A DNA stretch of 64,000 nucleotides from the NCBI GenBank assembly GCA_940671915.1, contig CALNVZ010003426.1:39211389-39275388 (forward strand), written 5' to 3'. The DNA is from Paracentrotus lividus. Its lineage: Eukaryota; Echinodermata; Echinoidea; Camarodonta; Echinidae. Of this stretch, positions 1-12,591 are shown in pieces (within the stretch, counting starts at the first letter, position 1; the number at the start of each line of letters is the position of its first letter). Made by a program: the position numbers and the translations under genes. Below the pieces are notes generated by a model that was not told where the DNA came from, made no database searches, and was given only the letters and a program-made list of their open reading frames with translations.

Positions 1-315
1 CGTGATTACGAACACATAATTATAATTAGTTTATGTCAGATTTTGCATTTCGCTGATGTCAACTACATTCATGTATACGTGCAATTAATATTGACTTGTC
101 CTAAAAGTGCATTAATTTAGTAATCAACCCCTCCACTTACGTCAGCTAGCCATGTAATTATCGACTTTTCATTTAACCGGGTAATACACATTATAGACGA
201 GCATTATGAACATAAATTTATCAGTTCATCACAGTTCATGACAGATAACCTACCTGATTATTGTATAGGCCTATACCGGTGCGGTATAAGGGAGGCAAGA
301 TAGGGTGGCACAATT

Positions 316-449
316 CAGGGGCGCGGAGCCGGGGGCACGTTTTCAGCATATTGAAGAAAAACGCTAGAATGACCATAAATTTGTGATTTTCGCCCCCTCC
401 CCCCTTTGGACTTAGCCCCTCCATTTTCTTAAGGGCTCTGCGGCCCCTG
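316..449. mobile_element. MITE, CAGGGGC-GCGGAG family, copy 1
   Basis: A 134-bp unit with terminal inverted repeats: it begins CAGGGGCGCGGAG and ends CTCTGCGGCCCCTG. The interior contains AATGACCATAAATTTGTGA, which recurs almost exactly in the copy at 1280-1442, so the two loci are related insertions. There is no coding capacity. The superfamily is not assigned because a target duplication is not clear. Confidence 0.7.
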
Positions 450-1279
450 AAATGGACACCAAATTTTGTCAGTACCATGGCCTACCAATTTTGAAAAACG
501 TTATAATTTACAAAGCAGAGTATATTCAAATATAACCTGGTTTTCCGTTTAGTTTTTTTTTGTTAGTTTTTTTTCTTTTAATTTTTTAATTGTATATTTC
601 AGTTTTAATAATCCCTCTTCTCTCTCGGCTAGAAAACACTAGATTTAAAAATCCTTAGGATACATTTATTCTGGTACCAGCAATATTGAGGACAATTTTG
701 ATGTGGCTCTATACCAGGAACAATGACCTTGAATATTACGTAATCATTAATATACAAAGAATGATTTCTAGAGAACTTCTATAATATTATTATATAGAGT
801 CATGTAGTATAATCATGGATCTCTTTCGTTTCGTTGTGCACACTCTAAAAAGGGGGAAATAAAGAATAAAATGATTTCTTGTTTGTTTGTGAGTTTTTTT
901 GGTTGTAATTTTGGTTGTCTTGAGATTGATAAATATTTATTATTAGTCCCTCTCATTTTCAACGAGAAACAAACGTATAATATCATCGCTATATTTTGTA
1001 CATCTTCCATGGGTTTCTGGTAGTATAGCATTGAGGACATATCCTTCATCTTTTTAATGCCTTTAGACAGTGGACAATAACGTTGTTTCATCAAATGTTA
1101 TGTGCAAATATCCAAAGCACACAATATTTACATTATTTATAAAGCTGCATTTTTAAAAAAGAATGTCATGGTCGGCCAACTCAACTCCCCGAATGATGCC
1201 AATTTTTGTAAATCACTGCCTATTGCATTAAAATATTTGTAATGAAACCAACGCTATTCTTATTTGATTGCTTTGTATG

Positions 1280-1442
1280 CAGGGGCCGCAGAGTCGGGGG
1301 GGGGGGCCTTCAGCCCCCACTTTTGTCAGCAAAGTGTACAAAAACGATTAAAATGACCATAGATTTGTGAGTTTCAGCCTGTTCAGCCCCCCCCCCCCCC
1401 TTGAGGCAGCCCATCCACTTTCAAAAACACTCCGCGGCCCCA
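1280..1442. mobile_element. MITE, CAGGGGC-GCGGAG family, copy 2
   Basis: A second member of the family at 316-449. It has termini CAGGGGCCGCAGAG and CTCCGCGGCCCC and shares the interior motif AATGACCATAGATTTGTGA. It contains long G and C homopolymers (near 1296-1306 and 1387-1400), whose lengths may be unreliable in the assembly. Confidence 0.7.
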
Positions 1443-1510
1443 TGGCATCATGTACATCCATCTTATGCTGAAATAATTATGGTCTGTTAAATCCTGATAT
1501 TCTTAGTGCG

Positions 1511-1580
1511 TATCAGGATAATTACATCCAGGACAACTACCCCAAGAAATATGGTTAGGGTTAGGTGTAGAGTTAGGGTG
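1511..1580. repeat. Fragment of the TATCAGGACAACTACCCC repeat family
   Basis: Contains TATCAGGATAATTACATCC and GGACAACTACCCC followed by degenerate TTAGGG-like units. The same terminal motif occurs at 25376-25440, 40103-40229 and 43691-43817. Only one end is visible, so this is a solo or truncated copy. Confidence 0.5.
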
Positions 1581-2262
1581 TAGATTTTTGACGGGGTATA
1601 GTTAATAGAGTTGTATTGTATATCAATTTCCTTTAAAGCTGAAACGAGTATATTCTGCTAAGTGCGCTTAATTGCCACTCGTGCATAATGAAATCTCGAT
1701 AAACTTAATGATAAATCTACTTCTATGATAATAGTCTGTGATCATGATAACGATCCTGATATTTTAGAGTGTTTTACTTTTAAAGTAAAATTCAATAATT
1801 AAAATTCAATTCAATTCAATTAATTGAATTATTCCTGAACTAAAAATTCAATGTCGTAATAAAGCCCGTCAAAATAATAATGCCCTAACAAACACTGTAT
1901 AAAATTATGCAGGTGCATTATTACGTGCATGTATATAGTTATTGACCCTATAGTTGAAATCTACGCTTTATTATGAATATGGCGGTATTGATTGCGGGAC
2001 AAAGAAAGTGCGAAATATGGAATGCGGGGAAATTGACGAGCATGAACGCGTCTATGGTCACGGTAAAATTGACGACAGGATATTTCCTCGTAGGCCTATG
2101 CGTAGTTGTTAGATTCAGATATATTTTGGTTTTCAAACTTTCAACAACGTTAAAAATATAACTTGTATAGGGTAACTTGTTGATAAGGTTTATTTACCAA
2201 GTGCTATTACATAATCACACCAAAAAAGGAGAGAATGGACATAATTATTTAAGCCAGCTTAA

Positions 2263-2411
2263 CAGCCGCGGATCCAGGCCTAAAATGTCGGGGACGATGA
2301 GGGACGTAGCCCGAAAATTTGAATACATTTTACATAAATGGACGTTCAAATGAGGAGTTTAAAAAAAAATAGGGGCGCATGCATGTTGCATCCCATCTGG
2401 ATCTGCCACTG
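2263..2411. mobile_element. MITE with CAGTGGCGGATCC-type ends
   Basis: A 149-bp unit starting CAGCCGCGGATCCAGG and ending GGATCTGCCACTG, that is, imperfect inverted copies of CAGTGGCGGATCC. Interior GTCGGGGACG and AGGGGCGCATGC blocks resemble the C/G-rich subterminal parts of the copies at 5161-5317 and 7156-7318. There is no open frame. Confidence 0.65.
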
Positions 2412-2790
2412 ATTTGATGTTGATTTCAGTAATTCATAAATGACAATATCCTTTAATAGGGTTTTTTAATTATTATTATTTTTTTTTTTTGTTTAATTCA
2501 TTCAACAAAGTGTTTATAAATCATAACTGCTTATGAAATATTATTATTTTCGACACGGAGTCATTACTAATATTTGTTTTTCTTTGTTTGTTTGTTTTTG
2601 CTTTTGTTTTGTTTTGTTTTTATCTAAAGACATTGTCAATTCAGGGAGTGTTAAACACCCCCGCCCCCACCCAGTCATGTCCATCATTTATCAAAATAAT
2701 CGTGAAATCGAGGTCTGTAATTCCATACTAACCACCTGTCGCCTTCTGAAAGGCGGAACCCGGAAAGGTTCCGATGAGAAAAGGTTTGAA

Positions 2791-2809
2791 TGACGTCACT
2801 GTGACGTAG
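2791..2809. promoter_or_regulatory. Possible CREB/ATF site cluster
   Basis: A perfect palindromic CRE, TGACGTCA, at 2791-2798 is followed by a half site, TGACGTAG, at 2802. Another perfect TGACGTCA lies at 4511-4518. No transcription unit is recognised nearby, so a promoter role is speculative. Confidence 0.2.
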
Positions 2810-4075
2810 TAATTACAGGTAAGGGCCGTTTTCATCGCCAACTCGGCCAGCCGGGGAAATGAAGAATGATTTCCTAGGCGAGGAGGGAAATTATTTTTGT
2901 CATGTGGCGAGCTATAGTAGGATTCATGGTTATTGGGATGTAAAGTTTTGTATTATGGGGATCCTGATTTTACGTGGGCGTTTGTTGTCGTCGGAGTCAG
3001 ATTCAAATACGGATTAGAAAAAAAACGGAACGTCAGGTTCACCGTCAAAACAAGGCAATGTTCGTCGTCTTATAGATGATGATGAGCTTGGACAATGATT
3101 AAATCTTGAAATGGATGAATATAACCCGAGGAATCTTCTTATCTCATCTAAAGATCATTCACTCAGAGCCCAAAAACGGTGTAGGTTGATGTAAAATAAT
3201 ACGAGTTTCTGACAAATCGGCAAATCGGTAGGAACTTGCAAAGATAAAAACGTTGATTAGCATATTGATGCCAAACATAATAGACATTTAAAACAAATAT
3301 TGTTTTTATCCAAAATTGAATTGTAATCAAATTATGTTAATTCAATGGATTCTTATTCCTGTACATAAACAACTTTTTCTTATTAAATGTGGGAACATTT
3401 TTTTCTTCTTAACACTGGGTCATTTTATATTTGACATCAAAATTATTAAAAACTCTCAGTTTTATTTTGATTACGCCCAAAATCTTAGTTATTTTACAAC
3501 AACAAAAAAAAATAATAATAATAATAATTTACACACGAAATTTCATACTTTTCCCACAAAATAAGGGTATCTATTCGTCTTTGTTTGTGTTCAAAATTTA
3601 ACAATTTATTGAAACGATCCATTTTGTCACGTTGACGAGATAATTATAATGGATATTACGGACACAATCAGGGCGAAAGAGGGGCTGAACTGGCTGACCG
3701 GTCATTTTACAGTATATGTTTTGGACACGTCTACAGGAAAAACCGAGTGTGCCCCCCCCCCCCCCCACCCCCCGACTGCCTTAACGGAAATCATACATTC
3801 AGGGAAATGGAAATATACCATCGTTCATAGTGATTATGATGATGAACTAATCACTTTTCTTCTTCTTTTTTTCTGCTGGCCTTTTCCTCTAATTTTGAGA
3901 AAATAAAAACGACCTAAACATAGAATTATTTGCCGTTTAAGAAACCCAGCACGTGACCACAACACCTGTTGCATGCTCACCTTTTGTAAATACTCGATGA
4001 AAAATAAACTTCAATATTTTTCGCGCCTCTTCTTGAAGCTGTCACAGATGCTGTGTCCTCTTTATTCTTGTCTCC

Positions 4076-4080
<5 letters not shown>

Positions 4081-4110
<30 letters not shown>

Positions 4111-4247
4111 CTACATCACATTTTCTATTATAACTATTTCCATAATTTCTCTCTCTCTCTTTTTCTTTGGAGTGATAATACAATTCGAATTTCACTCTGA
4201 ATTCACTCTTTCTGAAATTCACTCCGTCATGTGTGAAATTTTTCACT

Positions 4248-4286
<39 letters not shown>

Positions 4287-4438
4287 AGAGTGAGAGTATC
4301 CTCTCTTTTTCTCTTTCTTCTTCTTCTTCTTCTTCTTCTTCTTCTTCTTCTTCTGCTTCTTCTTCTTCTTCTTCTTCTTCATCTTATCTCTCTCTATCTC
4401 TCTCTCTCTCTCCCTCATCTCTCTCTTCTCTGACACCC
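4081..4438. repeat. Compound microsatellite: (CT)n, poly-T, (TTC)n, (TC)n
   Basis: A (CT)n tract at about 4081-4107, a poly-T run at about 4248-4280, (TTC)n from about 4312 to 4380 and (TC)n-rich sequence to about 4430. The strand bias, with pyrimidines on +, is continuous over roughly 200 bp. Open frames here are homopolymeric artefacts. Confidence 0.9.
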
Positions 4439-5160
4439 ACTCTTTCAAGGGGACCGTCTTTCAAGTACAGTCCATCCCACTCTCTGACCCTTCATCTCAA
4501 TCTGTGTAATTGACGTCACTGGTAGACGTGATGTGTGTACATTAATCCTGAGCGACAGTTTGTGAGAAGTGCACCCATTATCTTATTATCTCCCAATTCC
4601 ACCAATATGCCCTGTCCTAAACCTTGGAGAAATTAACACGACCAAGAGAAATTCTGCATTCAGAAAAAAGAAGCCCCTAGTCCTGATGATGTCCCTCAGT
4701 CTGTTGTTGTTTTCTCACCTTTTCCCCCCCACAATCGCGTTTTCATCGATATTTGGGTATTTTGGGGTATTTTTCTGTTTGATTAGTGGAGTGAAGAGCA
4801 ATGTGGAAAGAAAAAATAACGACTGGACAAATCTGGATTGGGAGCTCCTAAATAGAAATTTCTCAAATAGAAAAAAAAGTAAGATTTTTTTGTTTTTTGT
4901 TTTGTTTTTTGGAAGTGTGGATAAAGGGGCGGGGCACATGCCTCTGGAAACAAAATAATATGAATCATAGAAGATCAATAAAGATATAAACAGGGCCAAG
5001 ACGAGACACACCGACAGAGGGAAAAAAAAAAGAATGTGAGACCCTCGCCTCTATTCAGATGCTATACCCTCGCAGACCGGTGCCCCCAACGACAAGAGCG
5101 CCCCCTCATTCACACTCAATCACAAAGTGTGTACTTTATTGAGCGCAGTATATTTCTATT

Positions 5161-5317
5161 CAGTGGGGGATCCAAGCGGAGGCGCAGGGGACGCGCGCCC
5201 CCTCTATAATTTGAAAACCCGTAGTTGACTGTACATGTTAAAATTGGAAAATATCGGCGGCTCACTTCTTTATCGGTACTGGCGCCCCCTCTGTTTGCAA
5301 ATCCTGGATTTGCCACT
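5161..5317. mobile_element. MITE with CAGTGGCGGATCC-type ends
   Basis: Begins CAGTGGGGGATCCAAG and ends ATCCTGGATTTGCCACT. Subterminal blocks GCGCGCCCCCTCTATAATTTGAAAA and GGCGCCCCCTCTG are typical of the family and resemble the interior of 7156-7318. TTCTATT is present on both flanks and may be the target duplication, but the right side is a TTCTAT microsatellite, so this is uncertain. Confidence 0.7.
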
Positions 5318-7007
5318 TCTATTTCTATTTCTATTTACTTTATTGAAAACTTTTTAAACTAAGAAATATAACAAGGGCATTGAGATCTTCAAATTGAAAT
5401 ACATGTATTATAAGAACAAACAGTGTTCCCTCCCCCAACCATTTTCCCCGTCTTTTTTCATATCTCTGATCAATATGAACAGGTTACTCTTGAGTTTTGT
5501 TTTCTGCTATATAGGAAGAGAACAGTTGACCAAAATATTGCAATCAAATTTCAAAACTTATCTGCCTGGGAACGTCTACACAGTTGCATGACCTTTGAAA
5601 TAAATGGTCATCATATTTATTTCATCTAGTGCAAACAAACCTCGACATTATTAAAACCACGAATCTCATCTCATATAAACCCGACATCATCCAAAACATG
5701 ACGCAACAGAGTCGTCCAATTTGATCTTGATCGCGCTCAAATTGCTGAAACTGAAATCCTAGATGATAATCTAGAAAGGTGTCTTTTTCTAAACTGTGTG
5801 AAAGCGGAGGTTGAAAATACAGTTTACATAGCTATTTACGTATTACCATGTGTATATCTTACGTGACGTTAACGGTTATATATTTATTTTTAATGATGCA
5901 TTTCTCCTTTATTGTCAAGGCCTGTTATTTTCAACACTATATGATATTGCAATGTTTGTAAGGCGCGCATATTTTTATGAAGTGATATAAATCCAAAGTA
6001 TTTTCATTTTGATTATCACACATTTTATATTTTCTTCTTCTTTTCAGTGTGGAAATTATTATGTCAACGAATAACAAAACGGTATCTGCACTCCCCCATG
6101 CAATACACCTTTGTCTTATAACAATGAGCGTGTATAATGATAACAATCATGAATAATGATTGTGCTAAAATCATATGATTTCGGGCACCAATATAATAAA
6201 ATCAGGCATGATTATGCATTCTATATTAATATCTAATTGGCATATTCAAATTGACATACTATTACAATTCATCCGGAAACATTCTTTGTCCATGAGCTTA
6301 TCTCTTGGCGCCCTCTCTTCGTCCCTCACCATCTGCATCTCGCTTGGTTTGCACAAGTTCGGCCGAATAAACGCTTTGCGGTTCTGTTGGTTGGTAAACC
6401 CATAACAAAGCATTCTCCAGATGAACGAAAATAAAAGAGAAAAAGAAGAACAAAATGGGTATAGAATGTCCAAAGATGAGAAATTATTTTATAAGTTGAA
6501 GTGATAATTATAGATGTGTAAATTGTGTTTGGAATAATTGCGAGTATAATTTTTTTTTTTAATAGCATGTCTAGCTCAATTTGTTTTTGATTTTTTGTTT
6601 GTTTTTGAATGGCTGTTAGAAGGCAATCAGACAATGAATATTTTCAAATTAATATATCATACTATTTTAATTATATCAACTCCTGTCCATAATCAAAATA
6701 ATTTGCGTCATTCTAAACAATGTTGGGTCATTTTAAACCATGTGAAAAAACTCAAAGGCAATTGTGCTTTTAAAAATAGGCATAAAACATAAAAACATTC
6801 CTGTACTGTATTACTAATGGCTATTTGTATGACATTGTTTATTCTTTTCTTTGTCAGTAAATTGTAAACGTCGCTATATATAAGTTAAAATATGAGAAAT
6901 TTGATTCGGCTATCCCAGTAATCAGATTATCACAGTAAAGTAGAAAGCAGTTTTTATTTCGTCAGAAAAGAATACACGGCATGCCGAAAGGGTTGGTCTC
7001 GCGTTTA

Positions 7008-7058
7008 TATTGTTACGTCACAAGTGAAGAGCTCCTTCTTTTTGTATTGTTACGTCAC
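7008..7058. promoter_or_regulatory. Direct pair of TATTGTTACGTCAC elements
   Basis: TATTGTTACGTCAC occurs at 7008-7021 and again at 7045-7058, spaced 37 bp. TACGTCAC is a CRE/ATF-like half site. No gene is recognised downstream. It could be regulatory or a small local duplication. Confidence 0.2.
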
Positions 7059-7155
7059 CGATTGAATGTCGACTTTCTCCGAAAAGTTGAGTAGGAATTT
7101 ATTTTATCGCACTCAGTTCATGAACTCTCTTCAAACTCCATGATCAAAAGTGCAT

Positions 7156-7318
7156 CAGTGGCAGATCCAAGATTTGGAGGGGGGTAGGGGGGGGGGGGGA
7201 GCAGGGCCGATAGAAAGGGTTCGCGCCCCGAAAGATTTCCATGCGTACAGTCAATGAACGGTTTTCAAATTATAGGGGGCGTCCCCTGCGCCCCTTCAAC
7301 ATTGTGGATCCGCCACTG
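7156..7318. mobile_element. MITE with CAGTGGCGGATCC-type ends
   Basis: The clearest family member: it begins CAGTGGCAGATCCAAGA and ends TGTGGATCCGCCACTG, 163 bp in all. The interior has GGGGG tracts, TTCGCGCCCCGAAAG and TTTTCAAATTATAGGGGGCG, a block shared with 5161-5317. It is non-coding. No convincing target duplication is seen. Confidence 0.75.
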
Positions 7319-10105
7319 CATGTTTAATTAAAATATTTATACTGCTTAGAACCATTGCCACGTGGATTTAGATGGGCACAGAAATCTTATCCCCCCCCCC
7401 CAGTCTGTGGTATTACATGACATTTTGCTTTTTCAATGCCGTTTTCCATGTTCCATAAATAGTCGCTATGTTGCATAATGATCATATTGTATCATGCATG
7501 CAAGGCCCATCTGTACCAGGATATAAGAGCATTATGTTTTACCACGAGGTCAGAATGTCTATTCATTCGATTGTAATTTTGCAAACCACATAATCAGGGA
7601 AATCTCTTTATGGTATATAACATGTGTAAAGATCCTATACTAAAAATATAGTTTTGTTAGAAATGCCATTCTTGTATTCTTTCAGGGATGTCTATTCATT
7701 GGATGCTAATTTGCAAACCCCAATATTATCAAGCGGACGGATTGTTATTATTTGAAAATTTCAAAACACTATAGGGCCCACTCTCATATCCGGGACTTGT
7801 ATTATTGTAGTTAAGATAAGGAAATAAATACTACCATAAACATAAGGACACTTCAGATAGTTTCATATTATACGGACGGTATTCATAATCGGGTGAATAG
7901 TTATTTTGATCTGAAATTGTTTTTTTTCCCCTTGCTCGGTAGATGCACGTGGTATACAACATGATTAATATAGATCCAGGAGGCACAACCAAGGCCTATC
8001 ATGTAGAGCCTTCGACACAACAGATATATTTCCCCCGCCTTTCTAACCATTCAATGATATTAGAGAATTTTCGATTGCGCCCCTCATTTTATAATCATAG
8101 CAGTATCCTTCATCGTGAATATACCAGTCAAAATATTACATTGGCTATCTGGGTTACACAATAAAGAAACAATATGCTTCTCTATAGTCGATTGGTATAA
8201 TTTGAATAAATTGAAAAAAAGGAATATCCTCTCCTTATTTAGAAAAAAAAAATGAAAATGAAAATGGGGATGTATAGGCCCCCTACTCAGAATGGACAGA
8301 TGAATGTGTTTTCAAAGAAAATTTAATATTTTTGGCACAATCGCAACACAACAGGTGATCATCAGGAAAATACCCTGGACAATTATAATTACCCATAAAA
8401 CAACTAGCCACCCACCCCCCCCCCCGAATTTTTGGCGGGGATAGATGTCTGTGGCTGCTCATAGCACGTGGCGCAGCTCATGTTTTGATTTGAATATCAA
8501 TTGTCTTTGGTATAGGCAGACCGATAATTCACATGAAAATAGTTATGAATAAGGGTAACGTCCTTCTAAACTTTCATAATCAATAAAATTATCCATCAAC
8601 AAGTCGCAAATGTCATACATTTTATTTCATGAAGGGCTATTGATGCAACCACAATGAAAGTGACAATAAAGGTAAAAAGTATTATGGGAAGGTGACTGAT
8701 TGCATGTAACCATCGATTATTTTAATTCCAAACCCTGTATGGAGAGTGATCGTACTATACACAATGATACATAGGCCCCCTTCATGACTTTTCTTCAAAA
8801 ATATTGTCACGATCACATATCGGCAGCTCAGCTCAGTGCATGGCAAAATAGTGGCGCTTTTTGTGGCCAGGAGTTTGTCGATATGTGATCAACAGCATGG
8901 TATCACTCTGGATTCCTCGAATTTTGTTCATTTTTATATTAGTATTTTCAATATTTTCTCAACATAATGAAACCGATTTCCGGCAGTTATTAGGCCTAAT
9001 TTCTTCGTTCATTATTAGTGCAATCGATATTATCAGTAATGCATTATTTTCGTATAGGCTACGGTCTAGTTGTGTACGTGCATGCATAATATAGACAGAA
9101 ATAATTTCCCTTCTTATGAGCATTAAAACTAGCTGAATTTATTTTTAATTGCATAAACGTTTTTATTTCAATTTTAGTGGCATTCCTTCCATTTCCTCAT
9201 TAACTGTCTGGAATCAGACTACATTGATTTGTCAACATTCCAAGCACGCTTATAGAACAGCTTCCCAAATTCACATTATTGTCTGCACATCTTGTATCTC
9301 TTTTGTTCCCTGACATATTGATGGATCCTTTATATCTCTTCAAATAGTCTGAAAGCACAGACACTGTCTAGATATTTGAACACGTTTTTCTTGAGCCTTT
9401 ACTAAATTGGTCAAACATAATCCTTAAAAAAACCAGCAGCTATATAACATTATTATTGAATCTTCCCTTAGTCTTATAATCCAGACTATCTTGTCGTGTG
9501 TTATGAATTTTGATGACTAAAAACTGACTAGGGTCTGTACTTGTAAACTAGTAAGTAGACCTCGAGTGAGTCTCACATGCTGAGTTTCTATTATGTCTGG
9601 GGCTTGTGAACACAAAGGGAATCCATATACGGATCGCTTGGGTAGCTGCGGGGTAAGGCGGGAAATTTGACTTTCGTTTTATTTGCGGGAACCAACGAGA
9701 AAGGGGGCGTGGGTTCTTTGTTGTTGTTGTTTTTTTTTTTTGGTAGTAGGTTTGAATATTCATTTCGGCTATCGGATTGTTTCTGACTAAAATTTCGAAT
9801 ATTTGAATTGTTGTGTAATAATATTTAATTCATCATATAACCTAGTCCTATAACCATCAGTTCCGTCCAGATAATAAAAATAAATTTAATTTGTCTGTTC
9901 TCGTCGTCTGTCATAATTATATTTACGTATTTAGTATATTGGTATAGGTATTCTCACTTTTCATTTTATTGGTGATACATTTTCAAATTGAAAAGCCAGG
10001 GTTGGGAGCCTGAAACTGATTGGGAACTTGAACATCTCGAAAACCTTTTTGTGAGACCTGACAGTGACTTGTCGCCTTTTTTTTCTGCATACAGAATGCG
10101 CACAT

Positions 10106-10540
10106 CAGTGTTTCCACTTTTCCCGAAATTCGGGAAATTTCAGGGAATTTTGGTATCTTCAAGGAAATTTTCAGGAAGTAAAATAATTCCAGGAAATTTC
10201 GGGAAATCTGAAAATCAAGATGTACTCAAGGTCCGAGTGTAACAAAGTTGAATATTCATGATATATTTTGCATTATTTGCCTCATTTTAGAGCTCAACAA
10301 TTTTCGGCTTGCGCTTCGCGCTCGCATAAATAATTTTGTCCCTATTTCAGGAGGTGCGCAGGCAAAAGGGGTCTTAAAAATCCTTGATTTCTGGCCAGTA
10401 GGCATAGTTCAAGCTTATAATATCATTGTGTGAAGTTTATCTTAAAATAAATTTGAAGATTCCAGGAAATGCCACTGAATTCCGGGAAATTTTGAGTCCA
10501 GTTTCGGGATTTTTTTTTCTTCAAAAGAGTGGAAACACTG
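10106..10540. mobile_element. hAT-like non-autonomous element, 435 bp
   Basis: Terminal inverted repeats CAGTGTTTCCACTTTTC at the left and GAGTGGAAACACTG at the right. The flanking octamers GCGCACAT (left) and GCGCATAT (right) match at 7 of 8 positions. An 8-bp target duplication next to CAGTG-type ends is the hAT superfamily hallmark. The interior is built from repeated GGGAAATT / AATTTCCC words around TTGCGCTTCGCGCTCGCA. There is no transposase frame, so it would depend on a transposase from elsewhere. Confidence 0.75.
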
Positions 10541-11626
10541 GCGCATATAATCTTTCAACAACTTGGTGTGAAACGTTTTTGAGGGGATCTCCCCGCTGTT
10601 ATTATTTATTTATTCATTTTTCCCCCTGAAAAGTTCGTTTGCTATGGGAGATTAATCGTTGGCCTGTTGGAAGGAGGGTGGGCGGTGGGGGGGGCGGAGG
10701 GTGTGAATTTCGCTATGATACTGAATAAACATGCATACTTATGGCTTAAAATCATTACAATAATATTTTAATATGTTGATGGTATTTCCTGGATGGGTGC
10801 CAGCAAGGCGCCTATCATATATTCATGTCATAATACGGTTGATATATAACATTCTTATTCTTTATTTCAATCATTATTTCTATCATTATGATATTAAAGC
10901 CTTCACTATGCGATGTGAAATGACTGCTCATGACGACTTTTCAGTGCCAAATTGCCTCCCACACAGTGAATCAATTATAAAAGCAAAAGAAAAGCAATCG
11001 TCATGTAAATCATAGGTTACCACTCAAGCATTAAATGCAATGTCATGTACACAGTCATGCATGATTGGGACCTGTCAGTTATAGAAAATTAATTAATTGT
11101 CATAATTCTCATTTTTCTATTCATAATTCATACCGTGAGTACCGCATTCATTATAGTGTACAGCCCTTGTAGGCCTACTGTTTCTATTAAGATTGGTATT
11201 ATGGTCCAAAGTTGCATGAAGCACATCAATTCTAGAATTATGAATGTCTGGGATAAACAAAATCGCACATAGAGCATTGTCGCAGTTGTAATATTATCTT
11301 ATACGATATGAAATAATAAAATAATGAGGTAATGTAATGTAATGTAAAACGTTGCTTTCCGTAAATATGTGCTTGTCATAATCAAATTAATGTTGTCGAT
11401 TAGAAATGTCAGGAAATAGAGTAGACGTGAAATTGCTTGATATAATATTAAATCATGAATATATGACAACTTTGTAAACATGCTTTTTGTATGCCCAATC
11501 TTTGAAATATGCGATTACAAAATGCCTTATAAATTCTCCAGAGTCAGAATTTGAATTATCGCAAACTACATTATTAAAAACGAAATCTTGGACTTGTCAC
11601 TACCTCCAATAGTGAAGTTTTAAAAA

Positions 11627-11734
11627 TGTAAACAAACGGCTATTTTTAGGCGCGTTTTAGAAACAAAGAGGAGAGTCAAGTTTACTACGCTGCAGTGTTT
11701 ACATCAGAACCCGCCTAAAAATACACCCGTTACA
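11627..11734. repeat. Short inverted repeat around TATTTTTAGGCG
   Basis: TGTAAACAAACGGCTATTTTTAGGCG on the left faces CGCCTAAAAATACACCCGTTACA on the right, with TGTAAAC-like motifs repeated inside. It is probably a degenerate MITE of about 108 bp. No target duplication is obvious. Confidence 0.4.
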
Positions 11735-12429
11735 ACAACGCATACCATTCAGAAGTGTGACGCACTTTTCTCATGAAATATCAATAAAGAGGATTTAGTC
11801 TCTGTGCTAGACTAGAAAATAAATATTGATATTCCATAAATATTAGGCATTTAATTTCAATCAATTTAAATAGAAATGTTTTGTATTAATCTTTTAAACA
11901 TTTTGAATTCTTAAAAAATAATCAAATAACACTTTTACTTGCAAAAAAAAATGTAAATTAGTATCCAGACATAACCAGAGGTCTGTATCTAAGAACTGTA
12001 CAACATTATAACTGTATAAACGTATAGCGTATATAGACGCGTCCACTAATTGTAGGGGTGCTAGTTTTCATTACTACTGTAAAAATGTAAAATATTCACA
12101 TTTTTTGTAAAGATATTGTAACAAATACAATTTATATGTAAATTTTAGTGTTTTATTCAGTTTTAATGTAAAAATATATATTCAAATACACTCTTCAATG
12201 TTGCTGTAAGATATTGATATCCCTTCAAATATAAGAAATTGTTGAGTTCTAATGAATATTCAGCGAGTAACTTCATTCATAAAAATGTACACGTAATGCA
12301 TGCACTGTGTATGCTGCTGTGTGTATTGTACTATCGATAAAATTCGCCGGTTCAGGAACCGGCAACGCGCCAAATACCGGTACAGTATAGTAGTACAGCA
12401 ACGCAACGAGAGCAAACGGATCAACAGCA

Positions 12430-12591
12430 ATGATCGAGGAAAGATTTGAGTGCAATATGGATCATAAAATCGCTGATAGCCCCGATTCAGGGAAATTTTC
12501 TGTGTGTTTAGACTTTTCAAATTCAGATTTGGATTCATCAGGATATATTTTAGGAAAAGAACGTGAAAGAAAGCCAGTTATAAGGACTTTG
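12430..12591 (+). CDS. Candidate first coding exon of an unidentified gene
   Basis: An ATG at 12430 opens a 54-codon frame that runs straight into TTG|GTAAGG, a good splice donor, at 12592 with phase 0. The predicted peptide is mixed and hydrophilic (it contains MDHKIADSPDSGKFSVCLDF and GKERERKPVIRTL), unlike the low-complexity frames around it. It has a run of acidic and serine residues, then a basic end. I do not recognise a domain. No partner exon could be linked: the next downstream gene, SLC28-like, has its own initiator at 23464. It could be a first exon of an unrecognised gene, an alternative upstream exon of the transporter, or chance. Upstream sequence (12350-12428) is relatively GC-rich for the region. 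Confidence 0.3.

Larger units (their letters stand above)
1..12429. other. Region without recognisable genes (left flank)
   Basis: AT-rich sequence with many stops in all frames. The open stretches are short, low-complexity or repeat-derived, and none shows protein-like composition with matching splice sites. Outside the MITEs, hAT-like element and microsatellites listed separately I see nothing I can name. Unrecognised exons or noncoding RNA genes could be present; the call rests on absence of signal. Confidence 0.6.

Noticed and set aside
4227-4448. Lys-rich and Leu-rich frames on opposite strands
   Set aside because: They are direct translations of poly-T and (TTC)n tracts.
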